In this document: piece by piece, positions 8,468-18,012 of the stretch
How the letters are laid out: each line of letters opens with the position of its first letter
Position numbering within the stretch: the first letter of the stretch is position 1
DNA from: an uncultured Oscillospiraceae bacterium
GTDB taxonomy: Bacteria > Bacillota > Clostridia > Oscillospirales > Oscillospiraceae
DNA length: 59,599 nt
Reading direction: 5' to 3'
Assembly (NCBI GenBank): GCA_947625285.1
Contig: CANQNS010000014.1
Span: 1 to 59,599 of the forward strand
Notes under the pieces: model-generated
Database searches by the model: none
Told to the model about the DNA's origin: nothing
Seen by the model: only the letters and a program-made list of their open reading frames with translations
Program-made: the position numbers and the translations under genes

Positions 8468-9385
8468 TCAGACCTCCATCGGATGGCCCAGCAGGTAAGC
8501 TCCCGCCGCCATGCGTCTGCCGCCGGCCGCCTGCAGCTCGGTGATGCGCACGCTCTCGCCGCCGCCGCAGGCCACCTCGATGCCGTCTTTTCCCGCCCGC
8601 AGCACCGTGCCGGGGGCCCTGGCGGTGGTATTCCCCGCCAACTCTGCGGCAAACACCTTGAAAGCCGTGCCGCCCAGCTCCGCCGTGGCGCAGGGCCAGG
8701 GCTGCATGCCGTAGATATGCTTGCAAATCAGCCTGGCGGGCTGTGTCCAGTCGATGGGCGACTCCTCCCTGGAAAGGGGCGGCGCGTAGGTGGCCTGAGA
8801 GGGGTCCTGGGGCGTGCGGGGGGCCGTGCCGGCCTCGATATCCCGCAGGGTCCGCACCAGAAGCTCCGCACCCATAGGCGCCAGCCGGTCAAATAGCTGG
8901 CCGCTGGTCTCCGTTTCCCCGATAGCCGTCCGCGCCTGATAGATCATGTCCCCCTCGTCCATGCCGGACGACAGGTACATGGTTGTCACGCCGGTCACAT
9001 CGTCGCCGGAAAGGACCGCCCGCTGGATGGGCGCGCTGCCCCGGTACCGGGGCAGAAGCGAACCGTGGACGTTGACGCAGCCGTACTTCGGCAAGGCCAG
9101 GATGTCGTCGGGGATGAGCTTGCCGTAGGCCACCACCGCGATCAGCTCCGGCGACAGGTCCTTCAATATGGCCAACGCCGCGCCGTCCCGGAGCTTTTCC
9201 GGCTGATAGACCGCCAGCCCCGCCGCCTGGGCCGTCTGCTTCACGGCGCAGGGGACCAGCTTATGGCCCCGGTCCCGGGGCCGGTCCGGCTGGCAGAACA
9301 CGCCGGCTATATCAAAGCCCTCGTCTATGAGCTTTTGCAGCGAGCAGGCCGCGAAATCCGGCGTGCCCATGAAAACGATCCTCAT
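8468..9385 (-). CDS. fmt: Methionyl-tRNA formyltransferase
   Basis: Formylates initiator Met-tRNA using 10-formyl-THF. The 305-residue protein begins MRIVFMGTPDFA and contains the family loop VNVHGSLLPRYRGSAPIQRA with catalytic Asn/His, followed by a C-terminal tRNA-binding domain. It overlaps def by four bases (ATGA), coupling formylation with later deformylation, and is followed one base later by rsmB. Length and motifs are normal. Confidence 0.97.
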   Translation of the reverse strand: MRIVFMGTPDFAACSLQKLIDEGFDIAGVFCQPDRPRDRGHKLVPCAVKQTAQAAGLAVYQPEKLRDGAALAILKDLSPELIAVVAYGKLIPDDILALPKYGCVNVHGSLLPRYRGSAPIQRAVLSGDDVTGVTTMYLSSGMDEGDMIYQARTAIGETETSGQLFDRLAPMGAELLVRTLRDIEAGTAPRTPQDPSQATYAPPLSREESPIDWTQPARLICKHIYGMQPWPCATAELGGTAFKVFAAELAGNTTARAPGTVLRAGKDGIEVACGGGESVRITELQAAGGRRMAAGAYLLGHPMEV

Positions 9386-9897
9386 TCGTCCTGGTCCTCG
9401 TCAGCGCCGTAGTATGCGTCCAGCTCCTCCTGGGTCATGATGTGGTCGCAAAGCTCCGTGAACATATGCCCGTCCAGGTGGTCCAGCTCATGGCAGAAGG
9501 CCCGGGCCGTCAGGTCCACGCCCTCGACCTCGAACCACTGGCCGTTCCTATCCTGGGCCCGGACCTTCACATGGGACGGCCTTTTCACCATGCCAAAAGC
9601 GCCGGGGACGGACAGGCACCCCTCCGGGCTCTCCTGCTCCCCGTCGGCCTCCACGATCTCCGGGTTTACCAGCTCGATCACGTACTCCCCGCCCTCGGGC
9701 GCGTTGGTCTCCAGCACCACCACCGCCCGGCGGAGGACCCCCACCTGGGGCGCGGCCAGGCCCACGCCGTTGGCGTCCAGCATAGTCTCGGCCATGTCGT
9801 CCAGCAGCTCATGCAGACGCTCGTTGAAGTCCGTCACGGGCCGGCAGCGTTTTGAAAGAGCCTCGTCGCCCTCTTTGCGTATGTTGCGAAGAGCCAT
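9382..9897 (-). CDS. def: Peptide deformylase
   Basis: Removes the N-formyl group from nascent proteins with a metal centre. All three motifs are present: GVGLAAPQVG, EGCLSVPG (metal-binding Cys) and HELDHLDG (two metal-binding His and catalytic Glu). The length is 171 residues with an acidic C-terminal end (ADEDQDE). AAGGAG lies 8 bases before ATG. It overlaps fmt by an ATGA junction and starts 10 bases after the priA stop. Confidence 0.97.
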   Translation of the reverse strand: MALRNIRKEGDEALSKRCRPVTDFNERLHELLDDMAETMLDANGVGLAAPQVGVLRRAVVVLETNAPEGGEYVIELVNPEIVEADGEQESPEGCLSVPGAFGMVKRPSHVKVRAQDRNGQWFEVEGVDLTARAFCHELDHLDGHMFTELCDHIMTQEELDAYYGADEDQDE

Positions 9898-9907
9898 AGC
9901 TATCTCC

Positions 9908-12361
9908 TTATCCGTTCAGCGGGTCGAAGTCCGCATATACGGACACGCCCTTGTATCGCTTTTGGTCATTGCTCCAAAGGAGCACCCTGTCCACCGCGCT
10001 CCGCACGGCCTTTGACTCCGGGCAGCTCACCGTCACCCGGTAACGCCAGGCGTTGTTCAGCTTCGCCACCGGCAGCGGCGCGGGGCCCAGGACCCTCGCT
10101 CCGGGCATATCCCCCGTCATCTGCTCCAGCCTGTCCCGGATATCCCGGCAGCAGCGAAGCACCGCCGTTTCGTCCGGCCCGGAGGCCGTCAGCACAAAGA
10201 GGTCCGAAAAGGGCGGCGTGCCCAGGACCCGCCGCAGGGCGATCTCGTCCTCATAAAAGCTGTCGTAATCCTGCCGGGCGGCCTGGCGGATGATTTGGTT
10301 GTCCGGCGTGAAGGTCTGGATCACGGCCCGGCCCGGTTTCTCGAACCGGCCGCTGCGGCCGATGACCTGGGTGATGAGGGAGAAGGTCCGCTCCCCCGCC
10401 CGGTACTCGCTGCCGTACAGGCTCTGGTCCGCGTTCAGCACCCCCACCAGGGTCACGTTCTCAAAGTTAAGTCCCTTTGTTACCATCTGGGTGCCCACCA
10501 GGATGGGGACGCGCTGGACCCGGAACTGCTCGAAAAGGGCCCGATGGCTCCCCACCGGGGCCACGGCGTCCGTGTCCATGCGAAGTATGCCCGTGCCGGG
10601 AAAGAGCTCCTCCAGCTCCTCCACCACCTTCTGGGTCCCCGCGCCCACATAGCGCAGCTTCCCGCCGCAGGCGGGACAGGATGCGTCCACCCGCTGGGTG
10701 TGGCCGCAGTAGTGGCACATGAGCCGGTCCCCAACGCTGTGGTAGGTCAGCGCGGCGGAGCAGTTAGGGCATTTATAAGTATACCCGCATTCCCCGCAGG
10801 TCACCAGCTTGCTGGCGCCACGGCGGTTGATGAACAGGATGGACTGCTCTCCCCGGTCGATGTTGGCGGCCAGCTCCTCCCGCAGCAGCGTGGAGATGGT
10901 GGTGCCGTTGCCCGCCTTCAGCTCCCGCTTCATGTCCGCGACGCGCACCTGGGGCAGCCGCATGGCGTTGTACCGCGACCGCAGGGAGAAAAAGCTGTAA
11001 CGGCCCGTCTGGGCGTAGTACCGGGAGCAGACGTCCGGGGTCGCGCTGCCCAGCAGGAGAAGCGCGTTGTGCCGGGCGCAGAGGAATTTCGCCACGTCCC
11101 TGGCGTGGTACCGGGGCGCGGATTCGGACTTGTAGGTGTCCTCCTGCTCCTCGTCGATGATGACGGTCCCCAGGTCGGAGACCGGCGCGAAGATCGCGCT
11201 GCGGGTGCCGATCACCACCCGGGCGTCGCCGGAGCGGATCCGCTTCCACTCGTCGTACCGCTCGCCCATGGAGAGAGAAGAGTGCAAAACGGCGATGCTG
11301 TCGCCAAAGTGGGACGAGAAGGTCTGGAGCATCTGGGGGGTCAGGGCGATCTCCGGCACCAGCAGGATGGCGGATTTGCCCCGGCCCAGCATCTCATGGA
11401 TCAGGTGGATATAGATAGCGGTCTTGCCGCTGCCCGTGACGCCGAAAAGCAGCGCGGCCCGGGGCGATGCGCCGTCCGCCAGAGCCAGGATGCCCTCAAA
11501 GGCCCGCCGCTGGTCGGCATTCAGCTCCGGCAGAGGGCGCGGACTGCCGCCGCCGTACTCCGGCCGCCGGTAGGCGGCTTCACGGCTCAGGCGCACAAGG
11601 CCCTTTTCGGCAAGACGCTTCACCGTGTCCCGGCCCGCGCCGGTGAAGTAGCAAAGGTCCGCCACGCTGGCCTGGCCCATTTCCGCCAGCACCCGCAGCA
11701 CGGCGGACTGGCGCACGGCGCGGTTCATCTTCTCCGCCTGGGCCATGGCCTCGGCCGCGGGGACCGCCAGGGACGCCCGCAGAATGGTCTTGTCCCCGGT
11801 CCGGCGGGACGCGCCCGCATCGGCCCGCAGCACGCCTTTTTTCACCAGCGCGGCCAGGGCCGGGCCGGGATTTTTCGCCCCGAACACCGCCTCGATGTCC
11901 GCCAGCTCGCACCGGCCGCCGTGGCCCTCCACCGCGTCCAGGACAAGCCTCTCCCCTTTGCCGGACGCCGCGGCGTAAGCGGCGTCCCGGTCCACGCCCT
12001 CTGCCAGAGCATACACGGGCCAGACGCTGTACCAGAGCCCCGCCGGGAGCATGGCGCGGACCGCGTCCATGACCGTGCAGAAAAACCGCTCCCGCATCCA
12101 CAGAGCCATTTTAAGCTGCTCCCGGCTCAAGAGCGGTTCCTCGTCCAGCACATCCAGGATGGGCTTGATGCGCTTATCGGTCTGGCCGCCCATGGCGAGC
12201 ACCACGCCCTCCCGGGGCCGGCTGCCACCAAAGGGCACGGCAACCCGCACGCCGGGCCGGACGCGGCCCGCCAGCTTTTCCGGCACGGCGTAGGTATACG
12301 GCCGGTCCACCCAGTAGGTCACGTCGGAAACGGCGACGCGGGCAAACATATCCTGTGCCAA
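9908..12361 (-). CDS. priA: Primosomal protein N' (replication restart helicase PriA)
   Basis: An 817-residue superfamily-2 helicase that reloads the replisome at stalled forks. It has an N-terminal DNA-binding domain, Walker A GVTGSGKTAIY, a DEEQ-type box in VIIDEEQEDTYK, and the eight-cysteine zinc-binding insert (CGECGYTYKCPNC and CHYCGHTQ...CPACGG). Motif VI is GRSGRFEKPG, here VIGRSGR. It lies directly between rpoZ and def. In Bacillus, coaBC normally occupies the rpoZ-priA gap; here only 1 base separates the two genes. Confidence 0.97.
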   Translation of the reverse strand: MAQDMFARVAVSDVTYWVDRPYTYAVPEKLAGRVRPGVRVAVPFGGSRPREGVVLAMGGQTDKRIKPILDVLDEEPLLSREQLKMALWMRERFFCTVMDAVRAMLPAGLWYSVWPVYALAEGVDRDAAYAAASGKGERLVLDAVEGHGGRCELADIEAVFGAKNPGPALAALVKKGVLRADAGASRRTGDKTILRASLAVPAAEAMAQAEKMNRAVRQSAVLRVLAEMGQASVADLCYFTGAGRDTVKRLAEKGLVRLSREAAYRRPEYGGGSPRPLPELNADQRRAFEGILALADGASPRAALLFGVTGSGKTAIYIHLIHEMLGRGKSAILLVPEIALTPQMLQTFSSHFGDSIAVLHSSLSMGERYDEWKRIRSGDARVVIGTRSAIFAPVSDLGTVIIDEEQEDTYKSESAPRYHARDVAKFLCARHNALLLLGSATPDVCSRYYAQTGRYSFFSLRSRYNAMRLPQVRVADMKRELKAGNGTTISTLLREELAANIDRGEQSILFINRRGASKLVTCGECGYTYKCPNCSAALTYHSVGDRLMCHYCGHTQRVDASCPACGGKLRYVGAGTQKVVEELEELFPGTGILRMDTDAVAPVGSHRALFEQFRVQRVPILVGTQMVTKGLNFENVTLVGVLNADQSLYGSEYRAGERTFSLITQVIGRSGRFEKPGRAVIQTFTPDNQIIRQAARQDYDSFYEDEIALRRVLGTPPFSDLFVLTASGPDETAVLRCCRDIRDRLEQMTGDMPGARVLGPAPLPVAKLNNAWRYRVTVSCPESKAVRSAVDRVLLWSNDQKRYKGVSVYADFDPLNG

Positions 12362-12362
12362 G

Positions 12363-12572
12363 TCAGGCTTCTTCTTCCTCGCCGCTCTCCACGGTGAGCT
12401 TGCCGGTATACACCTCGTCGATGGCGGCGGAGACCGGCTTTTTTACCAGGGGCTCGCCGGTCTTTTCCGCCTCGGCGGAGATACCTCTGGCCCGCTTGGC
12501 TACCAGGTTGATAAGCGCGTAACGGCTGCCGACCTTGTCCACAAGATCGGCCACAGGGGGATAGAGCATCAT
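12363..12572 (-). CDS. rpoZ: RNA polymerase omega subunit
   Basis: A 69-residue protein of normal length beginning MMLYPPVADLVDKVGSRYAL, with the family segment NLVAKRARGI and an acidic C-terminal end (GEEEEA). Omega helps assemble RNA polymerase by latching beta prime. Start ATG 12572 has GGAG 10 bases upstream; upstream extension of the frame overlaps gmk and is discarded. It begins 2 bases after the gmk stop and ends 1 base before priA. Confidence 0.93.
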   Translation of the reverse strand: MMLYPPVADLVDKVGSRYALINLVAKRARGISAEAEKTGEPLVKKPVSAAIDEVYTGKLTVESGEEEEA

Positions 12573-12574
12573 AG

Positions 12575-13183
12575 TCACATTACTCCTTCTTGGATAAATT
12601 TCAGTCTCATGCCGCGCCGGCACTGGCCGGCCGTGATGATGGCGTCCAGTTCCACGGCGGCAGTTTCGGCGTCGTCGTTGACGATGATATAATCGTAATT
12701 GCCCGCCACCGTATACTCCCGGCGCGCTGTCGCAAGGCGGCTTTTTATCTTCTCCTCCGCGTCGGTGCCACGGCCCCGGAGACGCCGCTCCAGCTCATCC
12801 AGGCTGGGGGGACAGAGAAAGACGCTGACCGCGTCGGGCCTTGCCGCCAGCACCTGGGCCGCGCCCTGGACCTCGATGTCCAAAAGCACGTTGTACCCAG
12901 CGTCCAGGTCCGCGTCCACCGGCGCGGCCGGGGTGCCGTAGCAGTTGCCCACATACTCGGCGTGCTCCAAAAACGCACCCTCGTCCACCATGCGCTCAAA
13001 AGCGTCCCGGCCGATGAAGTAATAGTCCTTCCCGTCCACCTCGCCTGGCCGGGGCGGTCTGGTGGTGGCGGAAACGGAAAAGCGGATGTCGTCCCGCCGC
13101 TTCAAAAGGGCGCTTATCACCGTGCTCTTGCCGGAGCCGGAGGGCCCCGACAGCACGATCAAGATGCCTTTATCCCTTTTCAT
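12575..13183 (-). CDS. gmk: Guanylate kinase
   Basis: Phosphorylates GMP to GDP. The 202-residue protein has Walker [12 protein letters not shown] near the N-terminus, [17 protein letters not shown] in the GMP-binding region and [10 protein letters not shown]. Start is ATG 13183, with GGAGG 8 bases upstream, inside the end of remA (14-base overlap). The order remA-gmk-rpoZ is conserved across Firmicutes. Confidence 0.97.
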   Translation of the reverse strand: MKRDKGILIVLSGPSGSGKSTVISALLKRRDDIRFSVSATTRPPRPGEVDGKDYYFIGRDAFERMVDEGAFLEHAEYVGNCYGTPAAPVDADLDAGYNVLLDIEVQGAAQVLAARPDAVSVFLCPPSLDELERRLRGRGTDAEEKIKSRLATARREYTVAGNYDYIIVNDDAETAAVELDAIITAGQCRRGMRLKFIQEGVM

Positions 13184-13436
13184 CCGCCGTACCTCCCTTT
13201 CCCGCATTCTCGATCCGGGCGGCCAGCTCCGCCGCCCCCAGAGGACAGAGGATCACATGGCCGCTGTCCATCACCAAAACGGCCTCCGTCCTGCGGCCGT
13301 AGGTGGCGTCCACCAGCCGGCCGGTCTCCCTGGCCTGGGAGATCACCCTCTTGATGGGGTTTGATTCCGGCTCCACCGCCGCCACGATCCGCTCCGGCGA
13401 CACGAAGCTTCCAAAACCGATGCTAACCAGCTTCAT
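13170..13436 (-). CDS. remA: RemA/DUF370 family DNA-binding regulator
   Basis: An 88-residue protein with the family opening [12 protein letters not shown] and the central pattern [19 protein letters not shown] followed by [16 protein letters not shown]. In Bacillus, RemA forms an arc-like oligomer that activates matrix and osmoprotection genes; the target genes here are unknown. It is positioned between yicC and gmk as in Bacillus (ylzA). The C-terminal tail beyond residue 75 is variable in the family. Confidence 0.93.
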   Translation of the reverse strand: MKLVSIGFGSFVSPERIVAAVEPESNPIKRVISQARETGRLVDATYGRRTEAVLVMDSGHVILCPLGAAELAARIENAGKGGTADEKG

Positions 13437-13446
13437 ACGCCGCGCC

Positions 13447-14325
13447 TCACTCGATGTTCTGGATCTGTTCGCGGATCTTTTCCAGCTCCGCCTTCATGTC
13501 GATCACCGTCCGGGCGATCTGGCTGTCGGCGCATTTGGAGCCGGTGGTGTTGGCCTCCCGGTTCATCTCCTGCACCAGAAAGTCCAGCTTCCGTCCTACC
13601 GGCGAGCCCCCGGACAGCATGAGCCGGAACTGGTCGATGTGGCTTTTCAGCCGCACCGTCTCCTCGTCCACGGCCACCTTGTCGGCGTAGATGGCCGCTT
13701 CCTGGAGGATGCGCCCCTCCTCCACGGCCGTGTCCGCCAGGACCTCCTGCATCCGGGCGTAGAGCTTTTCCCGGTACTCCTTCACCGTTTCCGGCGATCG
13801 CGCCTCCACAGCCGCCACCATGGCCTCCAGCCCGTCCAGCTTGGCGCGGATGTCCTCCTCCAGCTTACCGCCCTCCCGGGCGCGCATGGCGTCGAATCCG
13901 TCCAGCGCCTGGGCCAGAACGGTACGGATGGCTCCCACCACCAGGTCCCGGTCCGTGTCGGTCTTTTCCGCGCTCAACACCTCCGGGAACCGGACCAGGC
14001 TCAGCGCGGAGATATCGCCGTCCAGATCGTACTTCTCCGCCGTGTCCCGCACGGCCCGCAGGTAGGCCGCCGCCAGGTTATCGTTGACCCGGATCACGGC
14101 CTGCTCCGCCTGGGAGGTGTCCACCGTGATGAATACGTCCACCTTGCCCCGGCTGATCCGCTCCGCCACCGCGCCGCGCACGGCCTCCTCGGCAAACAGA
14201 CAGCTTTTCGGCAGGCGGACGGACACGTCCAGAAAGCGGTTGTTGACGCTTTTCAGCTCCGCCGTCACGGCGATGGCGTTCACCTCGCCCTTGGCCCCGC
14301 CGTAGCCGGTCATGCTCTTGATCAT
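13447..14325 (-). CDS. yicC: YicC/YloC family endoribonuclease
   Basis: A 292-residue protein beginning [15 protein letters not shown], with the family's C-terminal segment [19 protein letters not shown]. YicC members have been shown to be endoribonucleases that affect small-RNA stability in Escherichia coli. The 5' end overlaps the preceding membrane-protein gene by an ATGA junction, and remA follows 10 bases later. The assignment is strong because both terminal signatures are present. Confidence 0.93.
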   Translation of the reverse strand: MIKSMTGYGGAKGEVNAIAVTAELKSVNNRFLDVSVRLPKSCLFAEEAVRGAVAERISRGKVDVFITVDTSQAEQAVIRVNDNLAAAYLRAVRDTAEKYDLDGDISALSLVRFPEVLSAEKTDTDRDLVVGAIRTVLAQALDGFDAMRAREGGKLEEDIRAKLDGLEAMVAAVEARSPETVKEYREKLYARMQEVLADTAVEEGRILQEAAIYADKVAVDEETVRLKSHIDQFRLMLSGGSPVGRKLDFLVQEMNREANTTGSKCADSQIARTVIDMKAELEKIREQIQNIE

Positions 14326-14825
14326 TGAAAGTACCTCGACAGCTTCACTAAGTAATAGCGTATGAGGGACGTATACGCCCGGTCATACAGGAAAAACACC
14401 GCCGCCCCCAGGGGGTACAGCACATACCAGGAAAGTTCCCTGCCCGTAAAGGAGAAAAGGGCCCTGGCAAGCATCCAGTATACGGCAAAGGCCGCTGTGT
14501 ACAGCGCGTATTTGCCCACCCAGCACCATACCGTGCTGTGAAGCCGCTCAAAAAGGCTCTTGGCGATGGGATAGAAGCCGAAAAAGGCGGCGTACATGAC
14601 CGCCGCGGCGCCGGGATAGAGCAGCGCGCCCAGCGCGGCCGTCACCGCGAACACGCCCACGGACCACTTCACGCCGTAGCACATCAGCGTTATGCACACC
14701 GGCAGGCTGGACACGGCCACCAGGGCCAGACGTCCCGCCGGCAGCACGGACGCCAGAAGCAGCGTCACCACCCCGATGGCGCCCAGTATAGCCAGCCTTG
14801 CCAGCCTTTTTGCAGACACGTTCAT
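14322..14825 (-). CDS. Unknown polytopic membrane protein
   Basis: A 167-residue, very hydrophobic protein with about five predicted membrane segments (roughly residues 10-30, 34-55, 57-80, 100-125 and 133-150) and a basic C-terminal tail. The N-terminus is basic (SAKRLARL). I do not recognise the family; the layout faintly recalls small S-component-like or DUF2232-like membrane proteins, but no binding motif supports that. It starts 1 base after the J-domain gene stops and overlaps yicC by ATGA, so it is certainly translated within this operon. Confidence 0.7.
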   Translation of the reverse strand: MNVSAKRLARLAILGAIGVVTLLLASVLPAGRLALVAVSSLPVCITLMCYGVKWSVGVFAVTAALGALLYPGAAAVMYAAFFGFYPIAKSLFERLHSTVWCWVGKYALYTAAFAVYWMLARALFSFTGRELSWYVLYPLGAAVFFLYDRAYTSLIRYYLVKLSRYFQ

Positions 14826-14826
14826 A

Positions 14827-15462
14827 TCACCGGCAGCCGATGCAGGGGATCAGGTTCCCGCCTACCATCTCGCAGCAGCAGTCCGCGCAGATCAGGTTCT
14901 GGCACAGATTGCAGGCCGCGTCGCCGCCCATCATGTCCATCCCGCCGGCGGGCCGGTATGCCTGGCCCCCCTGGTTCATGTACTGGACCGCGTTGCGATA
15001 CTCCACGTTGCCCGGCTCCATGGTGGCCGCCGTGCGGAAATACTGCCCCGCCTGGTCCATCCAGCCCCGCCGCCAGTAGACGCTGCCCATGAGGTAATAC
15101 CACTCCGCGTCGTGGTTGGACATGGCGTTCAGCATGGCCTCCGCCTGGGCAAGATCGTTGGCGTTGATGAGGTTGCGGATCTGCACATACTGGGCGTTGG
15201 AGCCGGCGTACTGCCGCTGCCCCGCGCCCTGGCTCTGGTACGCGCTGCCGCCGCGCCCATAGGAGCCGCCCTGCTCCCGGCTCTTGGTGATGGCGTCGTA
15301 TGCCTCGTTGATCTCCTTCATCTTCTCCGAGGCCAGGTCCGCAAGGGGATTGTCGTGATAGTTGTCGGGATGATACTTTCTCGCCAGATCGCGGTAGGCC
15401 CGCTTCACCTCGTCGTCGCTTGCCGACGGGGACACGCCCAGGACGCTGTATGGATCGTTCAT
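14827..15462 (-). CDS. J-domain protein with Cys-rich C-terminus
   Basis: A 211-residue protein. A J-domain (about residues 3-70) carries the DnaK-stimulating HPD in [14 protein letters not shown] flexible Gly/Ser/Gln/Tyr segment and a TPR-like helical part (about 105-165) follow, and the last 30 residues hold nine cysteines ([13 protein letters not shown]...CIGC), resembling a zinc knuckle. There is no DnaJ Gly/Phe or standard CxxCxGxG zinc domain, so it is a dedicated co-chaperone, not DnaJ itself. Start ATG 15462 is fixed by GGAG 6 bases upstream and by an ATGA overlap with the DUF5685 gene. Confidence 0.9.
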   Translation of the reverse strand: MNDPYSVLGVSPSASDDEVKRAYRDLARKYHPDNYHDNPLADLASEKMKEINEAYDAITKSREQGGSYGRGGSAYQSQGAGQRQYAGSNAQYVQIRNLINANDLAQAEAMLNAMSNHDAEWYYLMGSVYWRRGWMDQAGQYFRTAATMEPGNVEYRNAVQYMNQGGQAYRPAGGMDMMGGDAACNLCQNLICADCCCEMVGGNLIPCIGCR

Positions 15463-16346
15463 AGACTGCTCCGTTCTCTTTTTAGTTTTGCCCCGGCGTT
15501 CCATGTGCCGGCGAACACCGCCTGTGTCGCCGCCGGAAGGCCAAGGTAGATCGTATTCGTCAGGATGCCGGAATAGGGATTGCCGTCCAGCAGGGCGTAC
15601 GCCCCCGAGATGGCGTTGTGGGAAAGCTGCAACCCCGCCCGGAGGGTCCGCTCGTCCTCCTCCGACAGTTTGCCGTCCGCCGTCTGAAAGCGAAAGCGCA
15701 GCGGATTATAGCTGCCTGTCTCGGCGTCGTCGGCCAGGTCGTCCACCGCGTCCAGGATATAGATGATTCGGCCCAGGTGGTACAAAAGCTCCCCCAGCAC
15801 GCGCCGCCTCTGCTCCGTTTTCTGCCCCGAGGCGATGGCGCGCAAAATGGAGGCAAAGGCGTCCGCCGCCCGGTCCAGGCTGGGGCAGCGTTCTTCCTCC
15901 AGGGCCCGCAGACGCCGCAGGTCGCTCTCTGCCTCCGCCGCGAGAAGCGGCTGGCTGGCGGCGGCCCGCCGGTACGCGCCCCGCAGGGCGAAGCAGGCGA
16001 GCTTGCAGCCCAGGGCCTTCACGCCGCGCTTGTCCTGCGCGCCGTCGGCCAGCTTCCACCAGCCCAGCACCACGGTCATGTCCGCCGCGGTCTGAAGGCT
16101 CTCGCAGCCGCCCAGGCACCGGATCGGCCGCAGGGGGTGGACCGGGCACCGCCGGGGACAGGTCATGGCCTGCTCCGGCCCGGCCAGGAGCATGGCAAGA
16201 AAGGTGAGGTCATAGTTCACCAGAAACCGGCTCAGAAAACCGTACCGCCGGGCAAGCTCCTGGCACAGCCCGCAGTACACGCTCTGAAAGAGCTCGAACT
16301 CCGATACCTTCAGCTCGCCCTTCACCGGCCGGACGTAGCCGTACAT
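15459..16346 (-). CDS. DUF5685 family protein
   Basis: A 295-residue protein beginning [20 protein letters not shown], followed by [13 protein letters not shown] and, near residues 63-80, clustered cysteines ([17 protein letters not shown]), which together look like a metal site. The remainder is alpha-helical, with an Asp-rich segment [19 protein letters not shown] reminiscent of all-helical isoprenoid-enzyme folds, though catalytic function is not established. Start overlaps the rseC-like stop (TGATG), and its end overlaps the J-domain gene (ATGA). No biochemical role is known to me. Confidence 0.85.
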   Translation of the reverse strand: MYGYVRPVKGELKVSEFELFQSVYCGLCQELARRYGFLSRFLVNYDLTFLAMLLAGPEQAMTCPRRCPVHPLRPIRCLGGCESLQTAADMTVVLGWWKLADGAQDKRGVKALGCKLACFALRGAYRRAAASQPLLAAEAESDLRRLRALEEERCPSLDRAADAFASILRAIASGQKTEQRRRVLGELLYHLGRIIYILDAVDDLADDAETGSYNPLRFRFQTADGKLSEEDERTLRAGLQLSHNAISGAYALLDGNPYSGILTNTIYLGLPAATQAVFAGTWNAGAKLKRERSSL

Positions 16347-16747
16347 CAGTTTTTGACGGCCGTGACCGTGTACTCGATCTTTTTGTGCCGCCGGCCCAGG
16401 ATGGTGATGACCGCCACGCCGACCAGCAGGCTGATGAAGCTGGCTAAAATGCACTCCATCTGGTTCAGCTTCAGCAGCGCGCCCAGGCCGTAGCCCAGAA
16501 ACAGCATCACCACCGGCACCAGATAGATCAGCACCGCCGCCTGCATGATGACGCCCGTCTCGCTCTCGATGGTGACCTTGTCGCCGGGCTTGGCAAGGGC
16601 CTTGTTCTCCGCCTCCACGAAGATCTGCTTGCCGTAGACGCACTCGCCGCAGCCGGAGCAGTGGCCGCCGCAGGCGGTGCCACGCTCCACGGCGACCTGG
16701 ACCACGCCGTTTGCCAGCAGCTTCGTCACCGTTCCCGTCTGTTTCAT
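16346..16747 (-). CDS. RseC/MucC-like (SoxR-reducing family) membrane protein
   Basis: A 133-residue protein. The N-terminal cytosolic part carries a four-cysteine cluster (CGGHCSGCGEC, about residues 26-36) within a beta-rich domain. Two membrane helices (about 71-92 and 98-117) and a short basic tail follow. The SoxR_reduc/RseC family includes RsxC-linked and sigma-E-linked members and occurs widely in anaerobes; redox sensing through the Cys cluster is plausible but unproven. It overlaps cdaR by ATGA and the DUF5685 gene by one base. Confidence 0.85.
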   Translation of the reverse strand: MKQTGTVTKLLANGVVQVAVERGTACGGHCSGCGECVYGKQIFVEAENKALAKPGDKVTIESETGVIMQAAVLIYLVPVVMLFLGYGLGALLKLNQMECILASFISLLVGVAVITILGRRHKKIEYTVTAVKN

Positions 16748-18012
16748 TTATCTTCCTCCAATTGTACGTACACCGGATAGGAGCCCACCGCGCCCGCGTT
16801 CTCATAGCCGTCCACATAGACGGTGGTGGACACTCTGGACCGGCCCGGCGCGGCGTCCGTCAGATCCGCCACGACCCGTATGTTGTTTGCGGTGATCTTG
16901 GGCAGCACGTCCACCGGGGCCCGGACCGTCACCACCTTGTTCAGATCCAGGATGCTGGCCTCATAGCCATCCGGCACGTTGGCCGCGCTCAGGTTCGTCA
17001 CGATGAACATATCGGAGGCAAGCCCCACGAACTCCAGGCTCACGGTAGCCGACGTCTCGCCGGAAAGGCACTCCACGCCGTTTGGCAGCACGATGTTGTA
17101 GGAGGTCTCCGGGAAGGTCATGTAATCGGCCAGGTTGATGTTCGCCAAAGAGATGCTGTTGAGCCCGTCCAGCGTGGCGGCGTCGCCGGCCACGGTGATG
17201 GTCTGAGGCTCGATGTGCTTGACGACGTTATCCTCCGCCCTGGCGCCGCCGCCGTCCTGGAGCGTCACGTCCAGAGCTACCTCCTTGATCGCGCTCACCG
17301 GCACCGTGACGGACACCGAGTCAGTGTCCGCCGTCACATCGTCAAACTCCAGCGTCTTGCCCTCCTCGTCCAGAAGCACATAGTTGCCCGTGGCGGAGAA
17401 GGTGGCGTTCACATCGTCCCTCGCCACGTTCACCTGCACGGAGGAGATCTGCTCCAGCTCCTCCTCCGGCCCCATGAAGGTCACGTTGGCGGGATCGAAC
17501 ACCATCTCGGTGCTGTCGATCATGTACCCCTCCACCGTGGTGCCCTCGAATACGCCCGTCACAGGCATGCTCCGGGTGGAGAGCTTGCTGATCTGCAGGC
17601 CGATGGTGGACGGGCTCTTGGCCGCCTCCTGGATGGCGGACTGGTTCACCGTGGTGGGATAGGACAGGCTGTAGCTCATGGTCCGATAGCCGGCCATAGT
17701 CACATTCGTCAGGTTCACCACCGCCTTGATGTCGTCGCTGGTCAGGCGGGTGATGTCCCGCCGGGTGCCCCGCAGCGTCACGTTCACGGTGTTCACGTCC
17801 TGATTGGAGACCACCAGGCTCTGGCTGTCCCGCATGGCGTCCTGGCCCAGAAACGTGACCTCGACGCCGTAAAAGACCCTGGTCTGGGTGACGCCATAGT
17901 TCGACGTATAGTATATCCAGATGAACAGGGCCGCACACAGGCTTATCACCGCCCAGAACAGGCGGCTGTCACGCAGCCTGCCGATCGATCTGAACCTGCT
18001 TTTATTCTGCAT
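16744..18012 (-). CDS. cdaR: CdaA regulatory protein CdaR (YbbR domains)
   Basis: A 422-residue protein with a basic N-terminus, one membrane segment (about residues 17-40, AVISLCAALFIWIYY) and an extracytoplasmic part made of tandem YbbR-type beta domains (roughly four). CdaR binds and modulates the diadenylate cyclase CdaA. The gene overlaps the end of cdaA by 11 bases, the canonical cdaA-cdaR arrangement. The usual third gene, glmM, is absent, and the rseC-like gene follows instead. Confidence 0.93.
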   Translation of the reverse strand: MQNKSRFRSIGRLRDSRLFWAVISLCAALFIWIYYTSNYGVTQTRVFYGVEVTFLGQDAMRDSQSLVVSNQDVNTVNVTLRGTRRDITRLTSDDIKAVVNLTNVTMAGYRTMSYSLSYPTTVNQSAIQEAAKSPSTIGLQISKLSTRSMPVTGVFEGTTVEGYMIDSTEMVFDPANVTFMGPEEELEQISSVQVNVARDDVNATFSATGNYVLLDEEGKTLEFDDVTADTDSVSVTVPVSAIKEVALDVTLQDGGGARAEDNVVKHIEPQTITVAGDAATLDGLNSISLANINLADYMTFPETSYNIVLPNGVECLSGETSATVSLEFVGLASDMFIVTNLSAANVPDGYEASILDLNKVVTVRAPVDVLPKITANNIRVVADLTDAAPGRSRVSTTVYVDGYENAGAVGSYPVYVQLEEDK

